64,000 nt of DNA from Flectonema sp. DT1601. Lineage: Eukaryota; Euglenozoa; Diplonemea; Diplonemida; Diplonemidae. This document shows positions 19,775 through 31,275 of the stretch, one piece after another. Positions within the stretch are counted from its first letter, which is position 1; each line of letters opens with the position of its first letter. The DNA is taken from assembly GCA_964019425.1 (NCBI GenBank), contig OZ025861.1, positions 465,001-529,000 on the forward strand, written 5' to 3'. A program made the translations under genes and the position numbers. The notes under the pieces were generated by a model. That model was not told the origin of the DNA. It did no database searches and saw only the letters and a program-made list of their open reading frames with translations.

Positions 19775-22684
19775 ATGACTGCCCCTTGGTATGAAGGCAC
19801 CCTTGATGGAACACCAGGTGCTATACAAACCCCGATGTTCAACCTGTATGATGACGCCTGTGGAGAGCTTCAACAAGGCAATCAAGGAAGTGATTTTGAT
19901 CTTTTCCCGATGCTTCCCAACATCAAACTGGAAGAGAAGTCGTCATCTCTGAAAGTGAAGGGAACTCTTCAGGGGATCGTGAGATATCAGAAAAATGCTT
20001 CGGAGGGTTTAAAAAAAAAAAATAAAAAAAAAGGAATGGCGTCGGAATTGAAAAAGGAATACCAGCTGAAGATGACTGCGGCTCCGGCATGTGATCGCGA
20101 GTATTCAAAAATATTACCTCCGATTGCGAGTCCTGATTATCAAACTGAATGTGAGGGTTTTGATCAGCTTCAAGAGACGTTGAATGCAGCAGTGCACACT
20201 GCGCATAGTAATGGCACCTCACTTGGTGAATCCTTTACGTTGATATCTGACTGGTTGTCTCGTTTTTACGGAGAAGCTGACATTCGCACGATGGGAATCT
20301 CGCTGTCGAAATATTTATCAGATACGATCCTTCAAACTCGAAAGTATCAACTTCCCTGTAATCCAAGGTGCTATGCTGTTTGTGTTGTGTTGGATTTTAT
20401 ACTTTGCTGCACAGCCAGAACATATTTCTTCTTAACTCCTCTCATTGAGGATGTCAGAAAGGAGATTTACTCACTGATATTTTTCAATCCTGACGTTGAC
20501 TCCATATCCGAATTCAACAATAAATTCGAAGCAAATGGACAGCTCTCTTCGCAAAACCAATCAACTTATGTTGGAACTTTTAAAGATAAAAAAACATATT
20601 TTCAAGCATGTAGAATGCTATCAAAAAGTCTTTGTTCAAAGGGAATCTCTCTCTCTGAAGCGGAGTCAAGCAAAGACAAGGTTGCAGGTTCCATGGAGAG
20701 GATTGCGAAGTATTGGAAATCACATCTCTTAAGGGTGTTATTCAGAGGCTGGAGACACGCTATTCAGACACAAAAAACAACTCAAAGAACGAATGACAGG
20801 GTCTCAGTGTTGGAAAAAGAAGTTACAAACCTCGAAGCAAGAATTTCATACCTGCAACGAACCGTGTCACAACAGAAAACAGAGCACCAAACTAAAGAAA
20901 CAATGCTCAAGAAACACGTTGATGCTCAAGCGGAGAAGATTATTTGTGACAGAGACGAGAAACGTTGCCTGAAGAAAGAAGCCGAAGCGATGCTCTCAAA
21001 CCATCAAACGACGGTTTCGAATTTGAAATTGAAATTAGATAAGAAACGTGAAAAACACAAAAAGCTAATTGAAATGATTGACGAGGTCAGAGTGAAACTG
21101 ACGGGTTCCGAATACGAAGCTAACCTACGAAGTGACTTCAAAGAGCTTCTTGAAGACAATAATTCAGACCCTGCGACTCTCCTACTGTGGTGTAATAGAA
21201 TGCTTCATTACAGTAAGTCGTATGATGTAATTTATGAGATTCATGACTTCTGTTCAGGTTCAAAATCAATTCTAAGCTACTGGATGCTTCTATCAGTAAT
21301 GTCACCAAAACATGTTCCCCGACAACAGTTAAAAAAAGCCTTAGCAAATCCAAATCCGAATACCAACACCATCTCGTTGATAAAGAAGACTGAAGAGATG
21401 GGAATCCAACATGGGCTTGTAGCTGATGACTTATTAGGTGATCCGTGTGCAGAACAACATGAATTGTTTATAACTTCTCTTTTCAGTAGATTCTGTGGAG
21501 CTTCTCCTCCGACGGTTGAGTTTGGAATTCCAGAAGTAAAACCTGATAAGAATGCGTTGACGCTTCCGAAATCAACTGAAGAAGTCTCACCGACTGTTTG
21601 TGATTCAGATAGCGATCGCGGTGAAGTTAATTCTTCAGAAGACAGTCCAGTCGTTTCAATTATCAATTCCATTAATCAAAATCGAAAAACAGCTGAGCAA
21701 TGGTCAAACGTCGCTTCAAAGATCCAACAAACAGTTTTAACACGAGTGACGGTTGCTATGAAAACAGGTATGTCATTGCCACAATCGGTACTTGTTGTTG
21801 TTTTTTTTTCACAATAATAATCGACAGGTACAAGTAGTGGTCTCTCAGCAGCAGAGTACAAAGACAAGACTCAATTCACTAGTCTAAATGATGATGCAAC
21901 TGGAATGATGACATCGTCAGTTGAAGAGAACGATGTAAAAGAAATTCTCAACAAGAATTTTCGCAAACTTCGTAAAGTATTTCGATACTACGCAGTTGGG
22001 AAACACGAAGGACCAGATGCTACGATGAGTTTGGATGAGTTTTGGAGAATGATTAACGACTCAAAGGTAATAGACAAAGGATTCACACGAGAGATGGTAC
22101 GCAACGCCTTCAAACAAGCCAACACTCAAACAGCTGACAAGACACTCGACCCTGATGAATGGATCACAGCCTTACTCAGCATCGCAGGAGCAAAACAAAA
22201 GAAAAACACCTCCTCAAGCATCAGCGATAAATTACAAGTACTTCTTGAGAGGTACATACTAATGTATTGTTGTGGTGCTGAGACTCATGAATTCAAGGCT
22301 GCGATATATCAACCAGCCGTGCAAGAAGTTGTCGTATCTCATAAAATTAAGTTAAAGAAGATATTTAAACATTATTCTTCATTAAATGAGAAACATAAAC
22401 AGCAACAGGCTGACAATGAGATGTCGTACTCTGAGATCGCACAACTAGTCAGGGACATCAATGCCTTTGATGTTGTCTGTACTCACCAAGCACTTGAACA
22501 GATGCATACGACACTTCACGGAGATCATACTTCACGTGAGGGAAGTGGATTACTTTATCACGAGTTTACGGAAATGGTTTGCGGGTTAGCAGCATTCAAG
22601 TTCCCCGCACCATACATCCCACTCTATATGAAGGTAGAAAGGTTCGTAGAGACGTGGTTATCAAAAGTTAAGTTCACGAGATGA
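19775..22684 (+). CDS. Coiled-coil protein with C-terminal EF-hand-like modules (two exons)
   Basis: Exons 19775-21767 and 21828-22684 join in frame (phase 1) into 949 residues. A helical domain (about 125-300) is followed by KYWKSHLLRVLFRGWRHAIQ, an Sfi1/IQ-like helix. Coiled coil follows (about 340-430), then a helical region (about 440-560). After a disordered stretch the second exon encodes two EF-hand-like units: KLRKVFRYYAV...MSLDEFWRMINDSKV...LDPDEWITAL, and a matching set further on. Calcium-loop residues are poorly kept, so calcium binding is doubtful. The same module occurs in the gene at 29559. A cytoskeletal or ciliary role is inferred from architecture only. Confidence 0.78.
21768..21827 (+). 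other. Cis intron, 60 nt
   Basis: GTATGT donor and CGACAG acceptor; a T-run lies mid-intron, followed by an A-rich 3' end. Frame is restored (Gly-Thr join). Confidence 0.85.
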
Positions 22685-22902
22685 TCGTGCGCTCTGAATT
22701 CCTTCAGGGTTGAACCTTCTTAAATTATTTACACCTGAGCCTGCTTCTGTTCAGTTTATTGGTTCGCATTTGTTAGTTAGTTTGTTTCTAAAAAAATACT
22801 TCTCTCGCAGGTCACACTATTACACAAATCGAGATGTTTATTTAGTATCCAAATGTACAGTTGACTTGATTTATTTATTTTCATAACAGAGGAGGGTTCA
22901 CC

Positions 22903-24675
22903 ATGTCGTCAGTTACGTGGTGGAATATAGTTGTGATTGCTGGCAGTATCGTGTTACTGGGGATGTTGGCTGCCTTTATCGTGTGGAGGGTTAGGGTGAG
23001 GTCAGCAGCGAATTTATCTGCCATGGAATTCGTTGACCCATCGTGCGAATTGGAAGTGCAGAATAATAATAATAATAATAATAATAATGGAAATAACAGC
23101 AACAACGACGGTACTACTGCCTCAGTGGAACCAGCGAGTATAGTTGTTAATATAGCGACTCATGAAGGTACAGCGACTCCGGGTAAAATCATAGCAACGA
23201 TAGAAACACCTTCAGAGAATGTAGAAGTAAAACAACCAGTAATCACTGCTGTATCAATACCATTATCACTGACTACTCCAGTTAAGGATTTACAAAGTAA
23301 TGATTCTCAATCAGAGTCTGAAGATGAATGTGAAAACAGTCCAATGCTGCCTGAGTCAGAACAAGAAGTTCTGGATGACGACGACATGATGGGTGATGAT
23401 ATTACTTATCGTGAAGCACCTCCGTTACTAAATACATCAAACTTTAACATACCACCACCACCAGTGATATGTAAAGCGTTGCCAGAGACATCACCACTGA
23501 AGGTTGAAACTCTTCATCATTCTCAACTAGGAACTCCTTCGCATGGTAACAGAGATACAACTCCAAGGATGTCTGCTCAAGTTAAATTACATGCTTTGGA
23601 ACAACAGTTCTTTCCATTACCGTCACCTGTTGCGATACCGAGTAGTCTGATACCTGAGAGTCCTCGACAGGCGAATGGATCACTGTCTCATACAAAACAG
23701 TCGAAGTTACCAACTTTTAACATCAGCGTCAATCATAATTCTAACGGTCAAGGTATTGACGTTAGTATGATTCAGGAACAGCAACAACAACACCTGCCTC
23801 CAGTTCCATGTCAAGTTAGAAGGAATAGCGTCATAAGCAACTCTACACCTATCAAACGTGATTTGGAGGGAAGCATGCAAATTAGTACTCCGTTGGCAGG
23901 TTTGCCTCCGATGCCAATGTTACGTAAGAGAAGTGACAGCATTGGTAGTGGTGGTTATTATAATAGAAGTCAAATACCTGCCAGTCCAATGAGGAAGATT
24001 AGTATTCCTTCATCTCCGATGGCTGGATCTTCTTCGTCGCCTTTTCGTAAATCCTTAAACGGCTCTGTTTGGTCATCTGTGTCTGCGAGGTTCGCTGGAT
24101 CTCATTTACCAGGCGGAGGTGTTGGGTCGATGAATGGTGGTAGTCGTGCTGGATCAAGTCTTGGGTCTTACATCCATCATGGGAGTGGTAATGGTACTTC
24201 TATTCAACAACCCAGATATTCTACTCCACCTCAAGTTCCTCTCTCAACTAGCCATTACAGGACAGGAATGATCACCAAACCACTTCCTCAAATACCACAA
24301 CAACAGCAACAGCAACAACATCCGCAGCCTCATTCTTATAAGTGTATTGAAAACATGCATGTCATCCCTCGACCAAATGTAACAACTGACGGATCACTAG
24401 ATCGTGGTGTTCCAGTAGGAGGTATGGGAGCTGTGCTTAAAAAGAACCCATTCTACTTCTCTAATTTAATGTCTGATTGGGAACGTCGTAGTGGTCGCAA
24501 TCAATCGACTGCTCCATCACCAATACCACATCGAATAGTTGATGGTGCGTTTGATATTTCAGATGGTGATTGGGCAGATCTTGACGAAGCAAATCGTTTA
24601 CGTGAGGGGGTCGATATCGCTTCTTCCAGTTACTGGACTGCTTTCTTGGGTGAAGTTGAAAGACTCAGAAAGTAG
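22903..24675 (+). CDS. Single-pass membrane protein with long disordered tail
   Basis: 590 residues. A transmembrane helix at about 8-28 (VVIAGSIVLLGMLAAFIVWR) follows a very short N-terminus, then basic residues, which suggests N-out/C-in topology. Most of the rest is Ser/Pro/Gln/Asn-rich and probably unstructured, with an Asn run (55-62) and Gln runs. The last 70 residues look folded (NPFYFSNLMSDWERR...DISDGDWADLDEANRL...YWTAFLGEVERL) and may be a conserved module. ATG 22903 follows an AACAG acceptor-like site at 22889. I do not recognise the family. Confidence 0.7.
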   Translation: MSSVTWWNIVVIAGSIVLLGMLAAFIVWRVRVRSAANLSAMEFVDPSCELEVQNNNNNNNNNGNNSNNDGTTASVEPASIVVNIATHEGTATPGKIIATIETPSENVEVKQPVITAVSIPLSLTTPVKDLQSNDSQSESEDECENSPMLPESEQEVLDDDDMMGDDITYREAPPLLNTSNFNIPPPPVICKALPETSPLKVETLHHSQLGTPSHGNRDTTPRMSAQVKLHALEQQFFPLPSPVAIPSSLIPESPRQANGSLSHTKQSKLPTFNISVNHNSNGQGIDVSMIQEQQQQHLPPVPCQVRRNSVISNSTPIKRDLEGSMQISTPLAGLPPMPMLRKRSDSIGSGGYYNRSQIPASPMRKISIPSSPMAGSSSSPFRKSLNGSVWSSVSARFAGSHLPGGGVGSMNGGSRAGSSLGSYIHHGSGNGTSIQQPRYSTPPQVPLSTSHYRTGMITKPLPQIPQQQQQQQHPQPHSYKCIENMHVIPRPNVTTDGSLDRGVPVGGMGAVLKKNPFYFSNLMSDWERRSGRNQSTAPSPIPHRIVDGAFDISDGDWADLDEANRLREGVDIASSSYWTAFLGEVERLRK

Positions 24676-25795
24676 TTGTCCCATTTTCGTTCTTTCTATT
24701 ATTTGTACTAAACCCATACATCAGATCCTGGAACCATTTTTTTTTTTTTGTTTTTGTTGTCATAAAATGGGAATCGCGTGAGACTAATTTTCATATTTAA
24801 ACTTTTCCCATACAAACCTCTGAAGGAAAAAAAAAAAAAGAACAAAAAAAAAAAAAAGTTTGTCAAAGCCGCTGGTGATGATGCCGATCACTTGTTTGCT
24901 TCGTATTCCAAGCGATCGAAGAAAAAGGTTTGACTTTAAAACACAAACTTAATTCTCGTTATCTTTCCCTCCCTCCTTTTTTTTTTCTGTTCCTTTTTAA
25001 AAAAAAAAAAAAAAAAAGGTGCTGATTGCCTACTTGTTGTCAGATTGAACCACAACATAAAAATTCTGTCAAAAAAAAGAAAAAAGAAAAAAAGAAAAAA
25101 TATACTTTAGATTTTATTGGTTAATAATTAGATTGTTTTTTTTTCTCCTCCTCCTCATCCGCTCCCCTCTTCCGGAAATATAAATTTATTTTTTTGTACT
25201 ACCTAGAGTTAGTTTAATGAAGTCTGTTCTAATGTTGTTATTATTAATTCTTTTGACTTCACAGATATCACATTTCAGTATCATAAAAGTATTTCTGTTG
25301 TATTGTTTGAAGCCTCAGAAAGATTGAGGACTTGAAGATGGTTACTTCAGAACAGACGATGTCGGTGTTGATCTTGATCAGCAGTCTCCTTCTCTGAAAG
25401 GGTCTGCGAAGGGTCTCTCGGGACCTCTCGTGGGCTCGGAAGCCTTCTGTGTCAGGCCGCATGTCGTGTCTACAATGAAGTGTCAACTTGGAACTGTTAC
25501 GAACAAGAGGAATCCAACTGGTTAATTAAACCACAGCATGTCGCTTCATGAGTCAGAATACCTTCTTAGTACCCTTCCACAGGATATGTTCACGCGGGAC
25601 TTGCTTAGGGTCTACCTGTGCAAACTCATATTCTAACTATTACTGTACCTCCTGTTTTCTTTGTTAGAAATTGTAGTTCGCACAAAACCTTTTATGTTGA
25701 TTTATTGGATTTCGGTAATTTCTATATATATTTTTTATAAAAAAATGAAAAAAAAAAAAACAATTATCACCTCTCTCCCCTTTTTCAGTTATATA
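24676..25795. other. Intergenic with unexplained exon-like stretches
   Basis: Low-complexity A/T DNA, but with coding-like pieces. At 24857-24931, directly after a poly-A plus AG, an open frame of 24 codons ends at a TGA. At 25328-25525, 65 codons are open to a TAA with unusually GC-ending codons. A T/C tract plus CAG lies at 25787, nine bases before the next ATG. These pieces may be exons of a small interrupted gene or remnants of one, but I could not join them convincingly. Confidence 0.4.
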
Positions 25796-26476
25796 ATGCA
25801 ATCTAGCAAAATGCAAAAGGTAGCTGGGGACAGTCGGGCGAACACTTCAAAAAGTGCAAAGCAATTCCCCTGGTGTGAAAGCAGACCTGACGGAAGAAGA
25901 GCAATCCGAAATCATCAGGAAGCCCATGGAAGGGCTATTAAGAATGCAAGAAAAGTTGTAGACACCAGTATTCCGAAATACTTTAAGACGAAGTTGATGA
26001 GGGGAAAGCGTTCTGGGAATGCGTACTCGTCAGGAAATGCTACGATGACATCGGGGACTTCAGATGCTCAAAAGTATTTTGATAATGTCCAACACAGAGT
26101 GATGTCTTTAAAACAAAATGGATTGGGAACCAACTATTGGAGACCTGAGTCAGCTCCGATCTCAGGGAGGACTGTAATGACGTCAATCAACCACATCCAA
26201 CGTCCATTAGCATCACCAGTCACTAGAGCGGCATCTGTTTGTTCTCGAAGTCCACAAAAATATCAACCAGTTAGCCAATCACCGACCCCTAACGACGACG
26301 CTGTGATGTCACAGTTTGACCGACTTACTTATAACTTCACTGAGTCTCAACTTCAGTCTTTTGATTGTTTTGTTCAGCTTCTATCTTCGTATCAATTAGA
26401 GGATATGAACACAATCACAACTGTTGCTCTTCAAGAGGCGAGTGAGAAACGTTTGTTTGCTAATTATCGAAGCTGA
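25796..26476 (+). CDS. Possible CFAP97-like (hemingway) small protein
   Basis: ATG 25796 is chosen because a pyrimidine tract and TTCAG end nine bases earlier; the open frame extends upstream into AT-rich sequence. This gives 226 residues. Residues 25-60 (HQEAHGRAIKNARKVVDTSIPKYF) resemble the first conserved segment of CFAP97/hemingway ciliary proteins, in which a His-rich helix precedes a V-D-x-x-x-P-K pattern. The rest is Ser-rich with a short folded-looking C-terminal helix. The similarity is brief, so the family call is tentative. Confidence 0.5.
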   Translation: MQSSKMQKVAGDSRANTSKSAKQFPWCESRPDGRRAIRNHQEAHGRAIKNARKVVDTSIPKYFKTKLMRGKRSGNAYSSGNATMTSGTSDAQKYFDNVQHRVMSLKQNGLGTNYWRPESAPISGRTVMTSINHIQRPLASPVTRAASVCSRSPQKYQPVSQSPTPNDDAVMSQFDRLTYNFTESQLQSFDCFVQLLSSYQLEDMNTITTVALQEASEKRLFANYRS

Positions 26477-26955
26477 TTTTACTAAAAAAAAAAGAAGAGA
26501 AAAACTTTCTCAGTCTTGTTTACCTGCGATTTTACCATTTTTTTTTTTTTATATTTTTTTATGTTCAGTTTATGTTTGTATTACTTTAAGGAATGGGATG
26601 GGTGGGGGAGGGGGAAAAAAAAAAAAAAATTAAAATAAATAAATCATTTCCCTCCCTGCTAACTCTCTCTCATCGATGACAAATCTCTTTAAGGATTCGT
26701 TCAAGGGCAGTAGTTATTCAGACTAGCCAAATGTATTGTAAGAAGGACACGATGGTGAAAACCATCACAGTCATTCTATTACTCACGATCAGCTGTTGAG
26801 GCATCTTAACATGATCTCTGCGAGAAGATTTAAAATTTTTTTTTTTGATGTTCCTAATTATTTGTAACACTCCCCTTTTCTATACTGTAAGTTGAGTTAA
26901 GTCATTCCCATGACAGTACTTCACCTTTAACTAAATAATTGGAATCTGAGTCCGT

Positions 26956-26988
<33 letters not shown>

Positions 26989-27085
26989 TTTTTTTTTTTT
27001 TTTTTTTTTTTCCATAAATCTTGTAGTGGATTGTCAAGGGAATTTTTTTTTTTCTTCTCTTCAGATCTCGCAAAAAGCAAAAAAA
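26477..27085. other. Intergenic with GTT and T runs before the oxidoreductase
   Basis: Contains a (TTG)n microsatellite at 26957-26986 running into a long T-run, then T-rich sequence ending in CTTCAG at 27064, which looks like the acceptor for the next gene. No gene is seen. Confidence 0.6.
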
Positions 27086-28399
27086 ATGCCACTAAAAGCA
27101 GCAACAACGTTAACACTTCCGAATGGAGTTGTTGTCCGAAACAGGTTTTCAAAAGGAGCTATGTCTGAAGGAATGGCAGACCCGAGCACAAATTTACCAA
27201 ATAAACAAATGAACGAAACATACAAGATTTGGGCAACGGGAGGACTTGGAATCAGTATGACAGGTAACGTACAGGTTGACAGACGGTATTTAGAATGCCC
27301 CAGAAATGTCGTTCTCGACAACCAGAATTCGACTGACGGTTCGCTACGACACTTTAAGAGTTGGGCTGAGAATTGTAAATCTGATGGTTGTTTGGCAATC
27401 ATGCAAATAAGTCACGCGGGAAGACAATGTCCTGTGTCAGTTTGTAGTAAGCCTGTTGCTCCTTCACCAGTTGGGTTAAAGATTCCTGGAATACCTGATT
27501 TTATGCAAAGCATGTTGACAGTTCCTCCGAGAGAATTGCAATTAACTGAAATTGAGGAAGCGGTGAAGCTATTTGGAGATACGGCTGCTCTCGCTGAGCA
27601 GGCTGGTTTTGATGGAGTTCAGGTCCATGCAGCTCACGGATATCTTATTTCTTCATTTCTCTCACCCAACACCAACAAACGCTCTGACAAGTACGGAGGT
27701 CCACTTGATAACCGAAGCAGGTTCCTCTTCGAAGTCTTAGCTGAAGTTCGATCCCGGGTCTCGAAGAAATTTTGTGTTTTTATAAAATTGAATTCTGCTG
27801 ATTTTCAAAGAGGTGGATTCACGGAAGGAGAATCCTACGAAATTATTAAACAACTTCAGGAAAAACAAATTGACGCAATTGAGATAACCGGAGGGACATA
27901 CGAACAAATGGAATGCATGACCATAAAGAGAGACTCAACCGTAAAGAGAGAAGCTTACTTCTTAGAGTTTGCTGCTAAAGTCAAGAAAGAAACAACGATT
28001 CCAATTATCTTAACTGGTGGATTTGCTACAATAAATGGAATAGAAACAGCATTGTCTGAAGGCATCGATTTCATTGGAATCGCAAGGCCAGTTTGCTTAA
28101 ACCCAAATGTACCGAAACAACTCATATCCGGTGAGGAAACACAACTACCCCGGGTAGAACCAGCTATTGGTGTTGCAGCTTTGGACAAGGCTTTTGAAAC
28201 AGCCTTCATGAACTTGTTTCACCAGGACAAAATCCAGCATCTTACCAACCAGAATTATAAACCAAGTCTGTGGTACATTCTCTGTATTACATTAACACGT
28301 CAATACTACTGGGATCCCCTCAGGAATAAGACTGCGACATGTGCTTTGTTGTCGATTATTGGATTACTGTCAATGTGGTTGTTGGGAAGACAATTCTAG
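27086..28399 (+). CDS. NADH:flavin oxidoreductase / old yellow enzyme family, C-terminal anchor
   Basis: 437 residues from ATG 27086, 21 bases after the acceptor-like CAG; the frame upstream translates only a microsatellite. The (beta/alpha)8 FMN-barrel signature is clear: NRFSKGAMSEGMAD near the start, QISHAGRQCP around 110, the substrate-site pair in VHAAHGYLISSFLSPNTNKR around 180-200, DKYGG after it, and IPIILTGGF plus IDFIGIARP near the end for phosphate binding. The family reduces activated C=C bonds with NAD(P)H. A hydrophobic helix at the C-terminus (CALLSIIGLLSMWLLG) suggests tail anchoring in a membrane, which is not usual for the family. Confidence 0.9.
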   Translation: MPLKAATTLTLPNGVVVRNRFSKGAMSEGMADPSTNLPNKQMNETYKIWATGGLGISMTGNVQVDRRYLECPRNVVLDNQNSTDGSLRHFKSWAENCKSDGCLAIMQISHAGRQCPVSVCSKPVAPSPVGLKIPGIPDFMQSMLTVPPRELQLTEIEEAVKLFGDTAALAEQAGFDGVQVHAAHGYLISSFLSPNTNKRSDKYGGPLDNRSRFLFEVLAEVRSRVSKKFCVFIKLNSADFQRGGFTEGESYEIIKQLQEKQIDAIEITGGTYEQMECMTIKRDSTVKREAYFLEFAAKVKKETTIPIILTGGFATINGIETALSEGIDFIGIARPVCLNPNVPKQLISGEETQLPRVEPAIGVAALDKAFETAFMNLFHQDKIQHLTNQNYKPSLWYILCITLTRQYYWDPLRNKTATCALLSIIGLLSMWLLGRQF

Positions 28400-28444
28400 T
28401 AGTCATTTTTACTTCGTAAGATGACCCCGCTTTAGGTTGTCTTC

Positions 28445-28479
<35 letters not shown>

Positions 28480-29558
28480 TGGTGAATGAATTCCTCTCAC
28501 GATGTGTGTTTTCCTTATTTCTAACTTCCCTACTAAAAAAAAAAAATGTGAAAATGATTTGTGGAATGTTGCTAATGATATGTATCTTTGTGTTGATTGT
28601 ATATCAGAGTAGCGCTCCTAATTGAGAGGCCTTCGGCGCATAAACCATCTAGAGGTAGCTGCCTGATCATGTCCTTGATTTACTTTATTTTCACGTTTTC
28701 TTTTTTTGGTAAAATCAAACTTTTGAGAACATTCATATCACGGAAAGTACAGATCTCACTTGTACTTTTTTTTTTTTTTTTTTTTTTTTACCCGTACAGA
28801 CTCCGCCTTAATGTAACTAATTCATCGTATCTGAGATTGTATGTAAACCGAATCTTTTGTGTTCTTCTTTTTTGTGTTTGTTTTTTTGCAGCAATCTGAG
28901 TGAAAAAAACAATAAAAAAATTTAAAAAAAAAAAAAAAAGATCACAACAAAATGTTGCCCTGCTATTGGAATCAATCTGGTAAATAGGGTGATATCTGCC
29001 TTATTTTTTTTTGTTATGACATTACAAAAAAAAAAAAGGTGAGGGAACTTCTTTTTTTTTTTTGAGATTTTTATTTTTTCCATATTTCTAACTTCCCTAC
29101 CAAATGTAAAAAAAATCGAGTGGTGGAACATTTCCCCCTCATTGGAGAAGGGTCGCTTTACATGTAGGACGTTGCTTCTCAAGCAAAATCGAATTTTCCA
29201 ACGATTTTTGGATAATAAACAACAAAAAAAAAAATTTGTGCTGCGAGTGTTATATTTCGTCTTTGCATTTGTTGTGGCTTCGTTGTTCTGTAAATGAAAA
29301 AGACCTTTTTTTTTTTTCTAAATATCAAAGATTCACCTTCGAAACGGATGACTACTTACATATGTTAACGCATGCATCATCTTTTCTTAAATTATTATTC
29401 TCATACTCGAGCCCTTTAAAGGGGTACGAGTGTTGTATTCTTTTTTTTCTCTTTTTTTTTATTTTATGTATCATTCAATAGGATAATGGTGAAACCAATT
29501 TTGATATTTTCAAAATTAACAGTTAGTATTTTATTCACAGAACACACTCCCGACTGAT
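28400..29558. other. Intergenic, homopolymer-rich
   Basis: Long A and T runs. A GC-richer piece at 28605-28670 contains the hairpin-like GGCCTTCGGCGC but no recognisable RNA gene. TTATTCACAG at 29531-29540 is the likely acceptor for the next gene. Confidence 0.55.
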
Positions 29559-30899
29559 ATGGACAGCAGTGATGGGTCGCTGGAGGGTCGACTCAATTAT
29601 CTAGAGCAAGGCTCTCAACAGTTAAAACAACAAATGCAAGTTATGAAAAGTTTGGTAACAACTGAAGTCGATGAATTGAAGGGAGTTATGAAACAACAAA
29701 CTGACGACATGAAACAAATTATCGTCCATCAAGATAAACTCTACCAGGAACGTATCAGACGGTTAGAAGGTCGCGTTGAACAGCTGGCGGAGTTTGCGAT
29801 GTACTTAGCACAGAGCAAAGGAATGGCAGGAACAATGCCGCCATCGGCTGCGCCAGCATCACCGCAGAGAGTTCCATTTCAGCAGCTCAACACAGAATCA
29901 GGACGTACTTTAGATGTAGACACTTCATTATCTCAGGCCCCACTTGGCGCTGCTCACGACAGTGATGAAGAAGGAGAGATCTCCTCAAGAGGTTATCAAG
30001 CTGTACTCGATAAGTACAGAACTAACATCAGTAATATTTACAAGTATTACACTGAGACCGCGTCAAGGGCTCTTTATCCTTCAATGACTTTACAACAGTT
30101 CACCAAATTCACAAAAGACTGTGGGCTATGCAACAGCAGTCAGGGAGGAACAGTTGCCGTCAATGCGTATCTACCACCACCTGAATTACTTTGGATGAAT
30201 GTGATTAGAAGATTGCCTCGTAGATCAAAGAAACATAAAGAATCTCGTGGAAGTTTTGCGATGGAACGTGTCCTTGAGATTAGCAAAGACCAGTTTTCTG
30301 ATGTGCTCGTCATCTTAGCTGAAGAGCAATACGGTAGAAGTAGACCTGACATGAATAGGTCTCAAGTGGTGGAATTGTTTCTAGTGTCTGACGTGTTCCC
30401 TGTTACAGACAGTAAGATTGTTTCAGCAACAAGCCAACGTGCTTCTGAAAAATTAAAGAAAACCCTTCCTGGATCAATTAACAACTACAACAATAAAGAA
30501 ATCACTGACACGATCAGAGAATATTGGTCAAAGTTGAGAAATACGTTTCAGGAATACGTCACGAAATACCATTCAATTTACAACAGATCGAAGAATCTGA
30601 GTCTGCAAGGGTTCTGTGACATAATAGCAGTCCATGGATTGCTTCCTTTGATAAACAAGGCAGACATTCGTCAGATATTCCTAAACGTTAAGGAAACAGA
30701 ACGTGCTCAGCGTGAGTCACAAACAAACAAACCGATATCTGATGACGATCTGGAGATGGACATGAGAGAGTTTATGTTAGCACTTCGACACATCGCAGAA
30801 CACGTCTACGGAGAGAAGGGCGCCATGGCTGAGAAGTACCAAACTCCTGACGCCAGAATTAGAAAACTACTCTCCAAAATGTACCTACTCAAAGATTAG
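29559..30899 (+). CDS. Coiled-coil protein with EF-hand-like modules, related to gene at 19775
   Basis: 446 residues. Residues 10-90 are coiled coil. After a disordered linker, two helical modules follow: about 145-255 (YRTNISNIYKYYTE...MTLQQFTKFTKDCGL...ISKDQFSDVLVILAEEQY) and about 315-425 (YWSKLRNTFQEYVTKYH...LSLQGFCDIIAVHGL...DMREFMLALRHIAEHVY). The pattern of helix, short loop and DEF/QEF-like turn matches the C-terminal part of the protein encoded at 19775-22684. Canonical calcium ligands are mostly missing. A cytoskeletal or ciliary structural role is inferred from architecture. Confidence 0.72.
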   Translation: MDSSDGSLEGRLNYLEQGSQQLKQQMQVMKSLVTTEVDELKGVMKQQTDDMKQIIVHQDKLYQERIRRLEGRVEQLAEFAMYLAQSKGMAGTMPPSAAPASPQRVPFQQLNTESGRTLDVDTSLSQAPLGAAHDSDEEGEISSRGYQAVLDKYRTNISNIYKYYTETASRALYPSMTLQQFTKFTKDCGLCNSSQGGTVAVNAYLPPPELLWMNVIRRLPRRSKKHKESRGSFAMERVLEISKDQFSDVLVILAEEQYGRSRPDMNRSQVVELFLVSDVFPVTDSKIVSATSQRASEKLKKTLPGSINNYNNKEITDTIREYWSKLRNTFQEYVTKYHSIYNRSKNLSLQGFCDIIAVHGLLPLINKADIRQIFLNVKETERAQRESQTNKPISDDDLEMDMREFMLALRHIAEHVYGEKGAMAEKYQTPDARIRKLLSKMYLLKD

Positions 30900-31275
30900 T
30901 ACTAAAGTTACCATTTTTTTTTTTTTTTTTTTTGTTGTAGCATTTTTTTTTTTCCACTGAACCTCCCCCCCACTCCTGTTTCTATAGAGTTGCTTTATTT
31001 AGAGTAGAAGTAAAAAATTAGGATAAAAAATAAAATAAAAAACTAAATCCACATCCATAAAAAGAGTTCTTTTCGACGTTTTGCTGTACCTGAATTGTTG
31101 ATCTGCCTCTCCCTTGAAGAAAAAAAAAAAAAAAAAAAAAAAAAAGAAAATTATAATTGTTAGAAACCCATTAAGGAAGTTGGTACTGATTCTTATTTTA
31201 GGTGAAGTCTGTTTTTTTTATTTATTTTATTTCATTAAAAACAGTAGAGTACGGTAAGGTAACATTTCCACAACA
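30900..31275. other. Intergenic, A/T-rich
   Basis: T-run at 30915-30933 and A-run at 31120-31144; a T-rich tract ends in TTTTAG at 31201. No gene is seen. Confidence 0.55.

Noticed and set aside
26939-27085. N-terminal extension of the oxidoreductase
   Set aside because: Encodes only Cys and Phe runs from a microsatellite and lies before the probable trans-splice acceptor at 27064.
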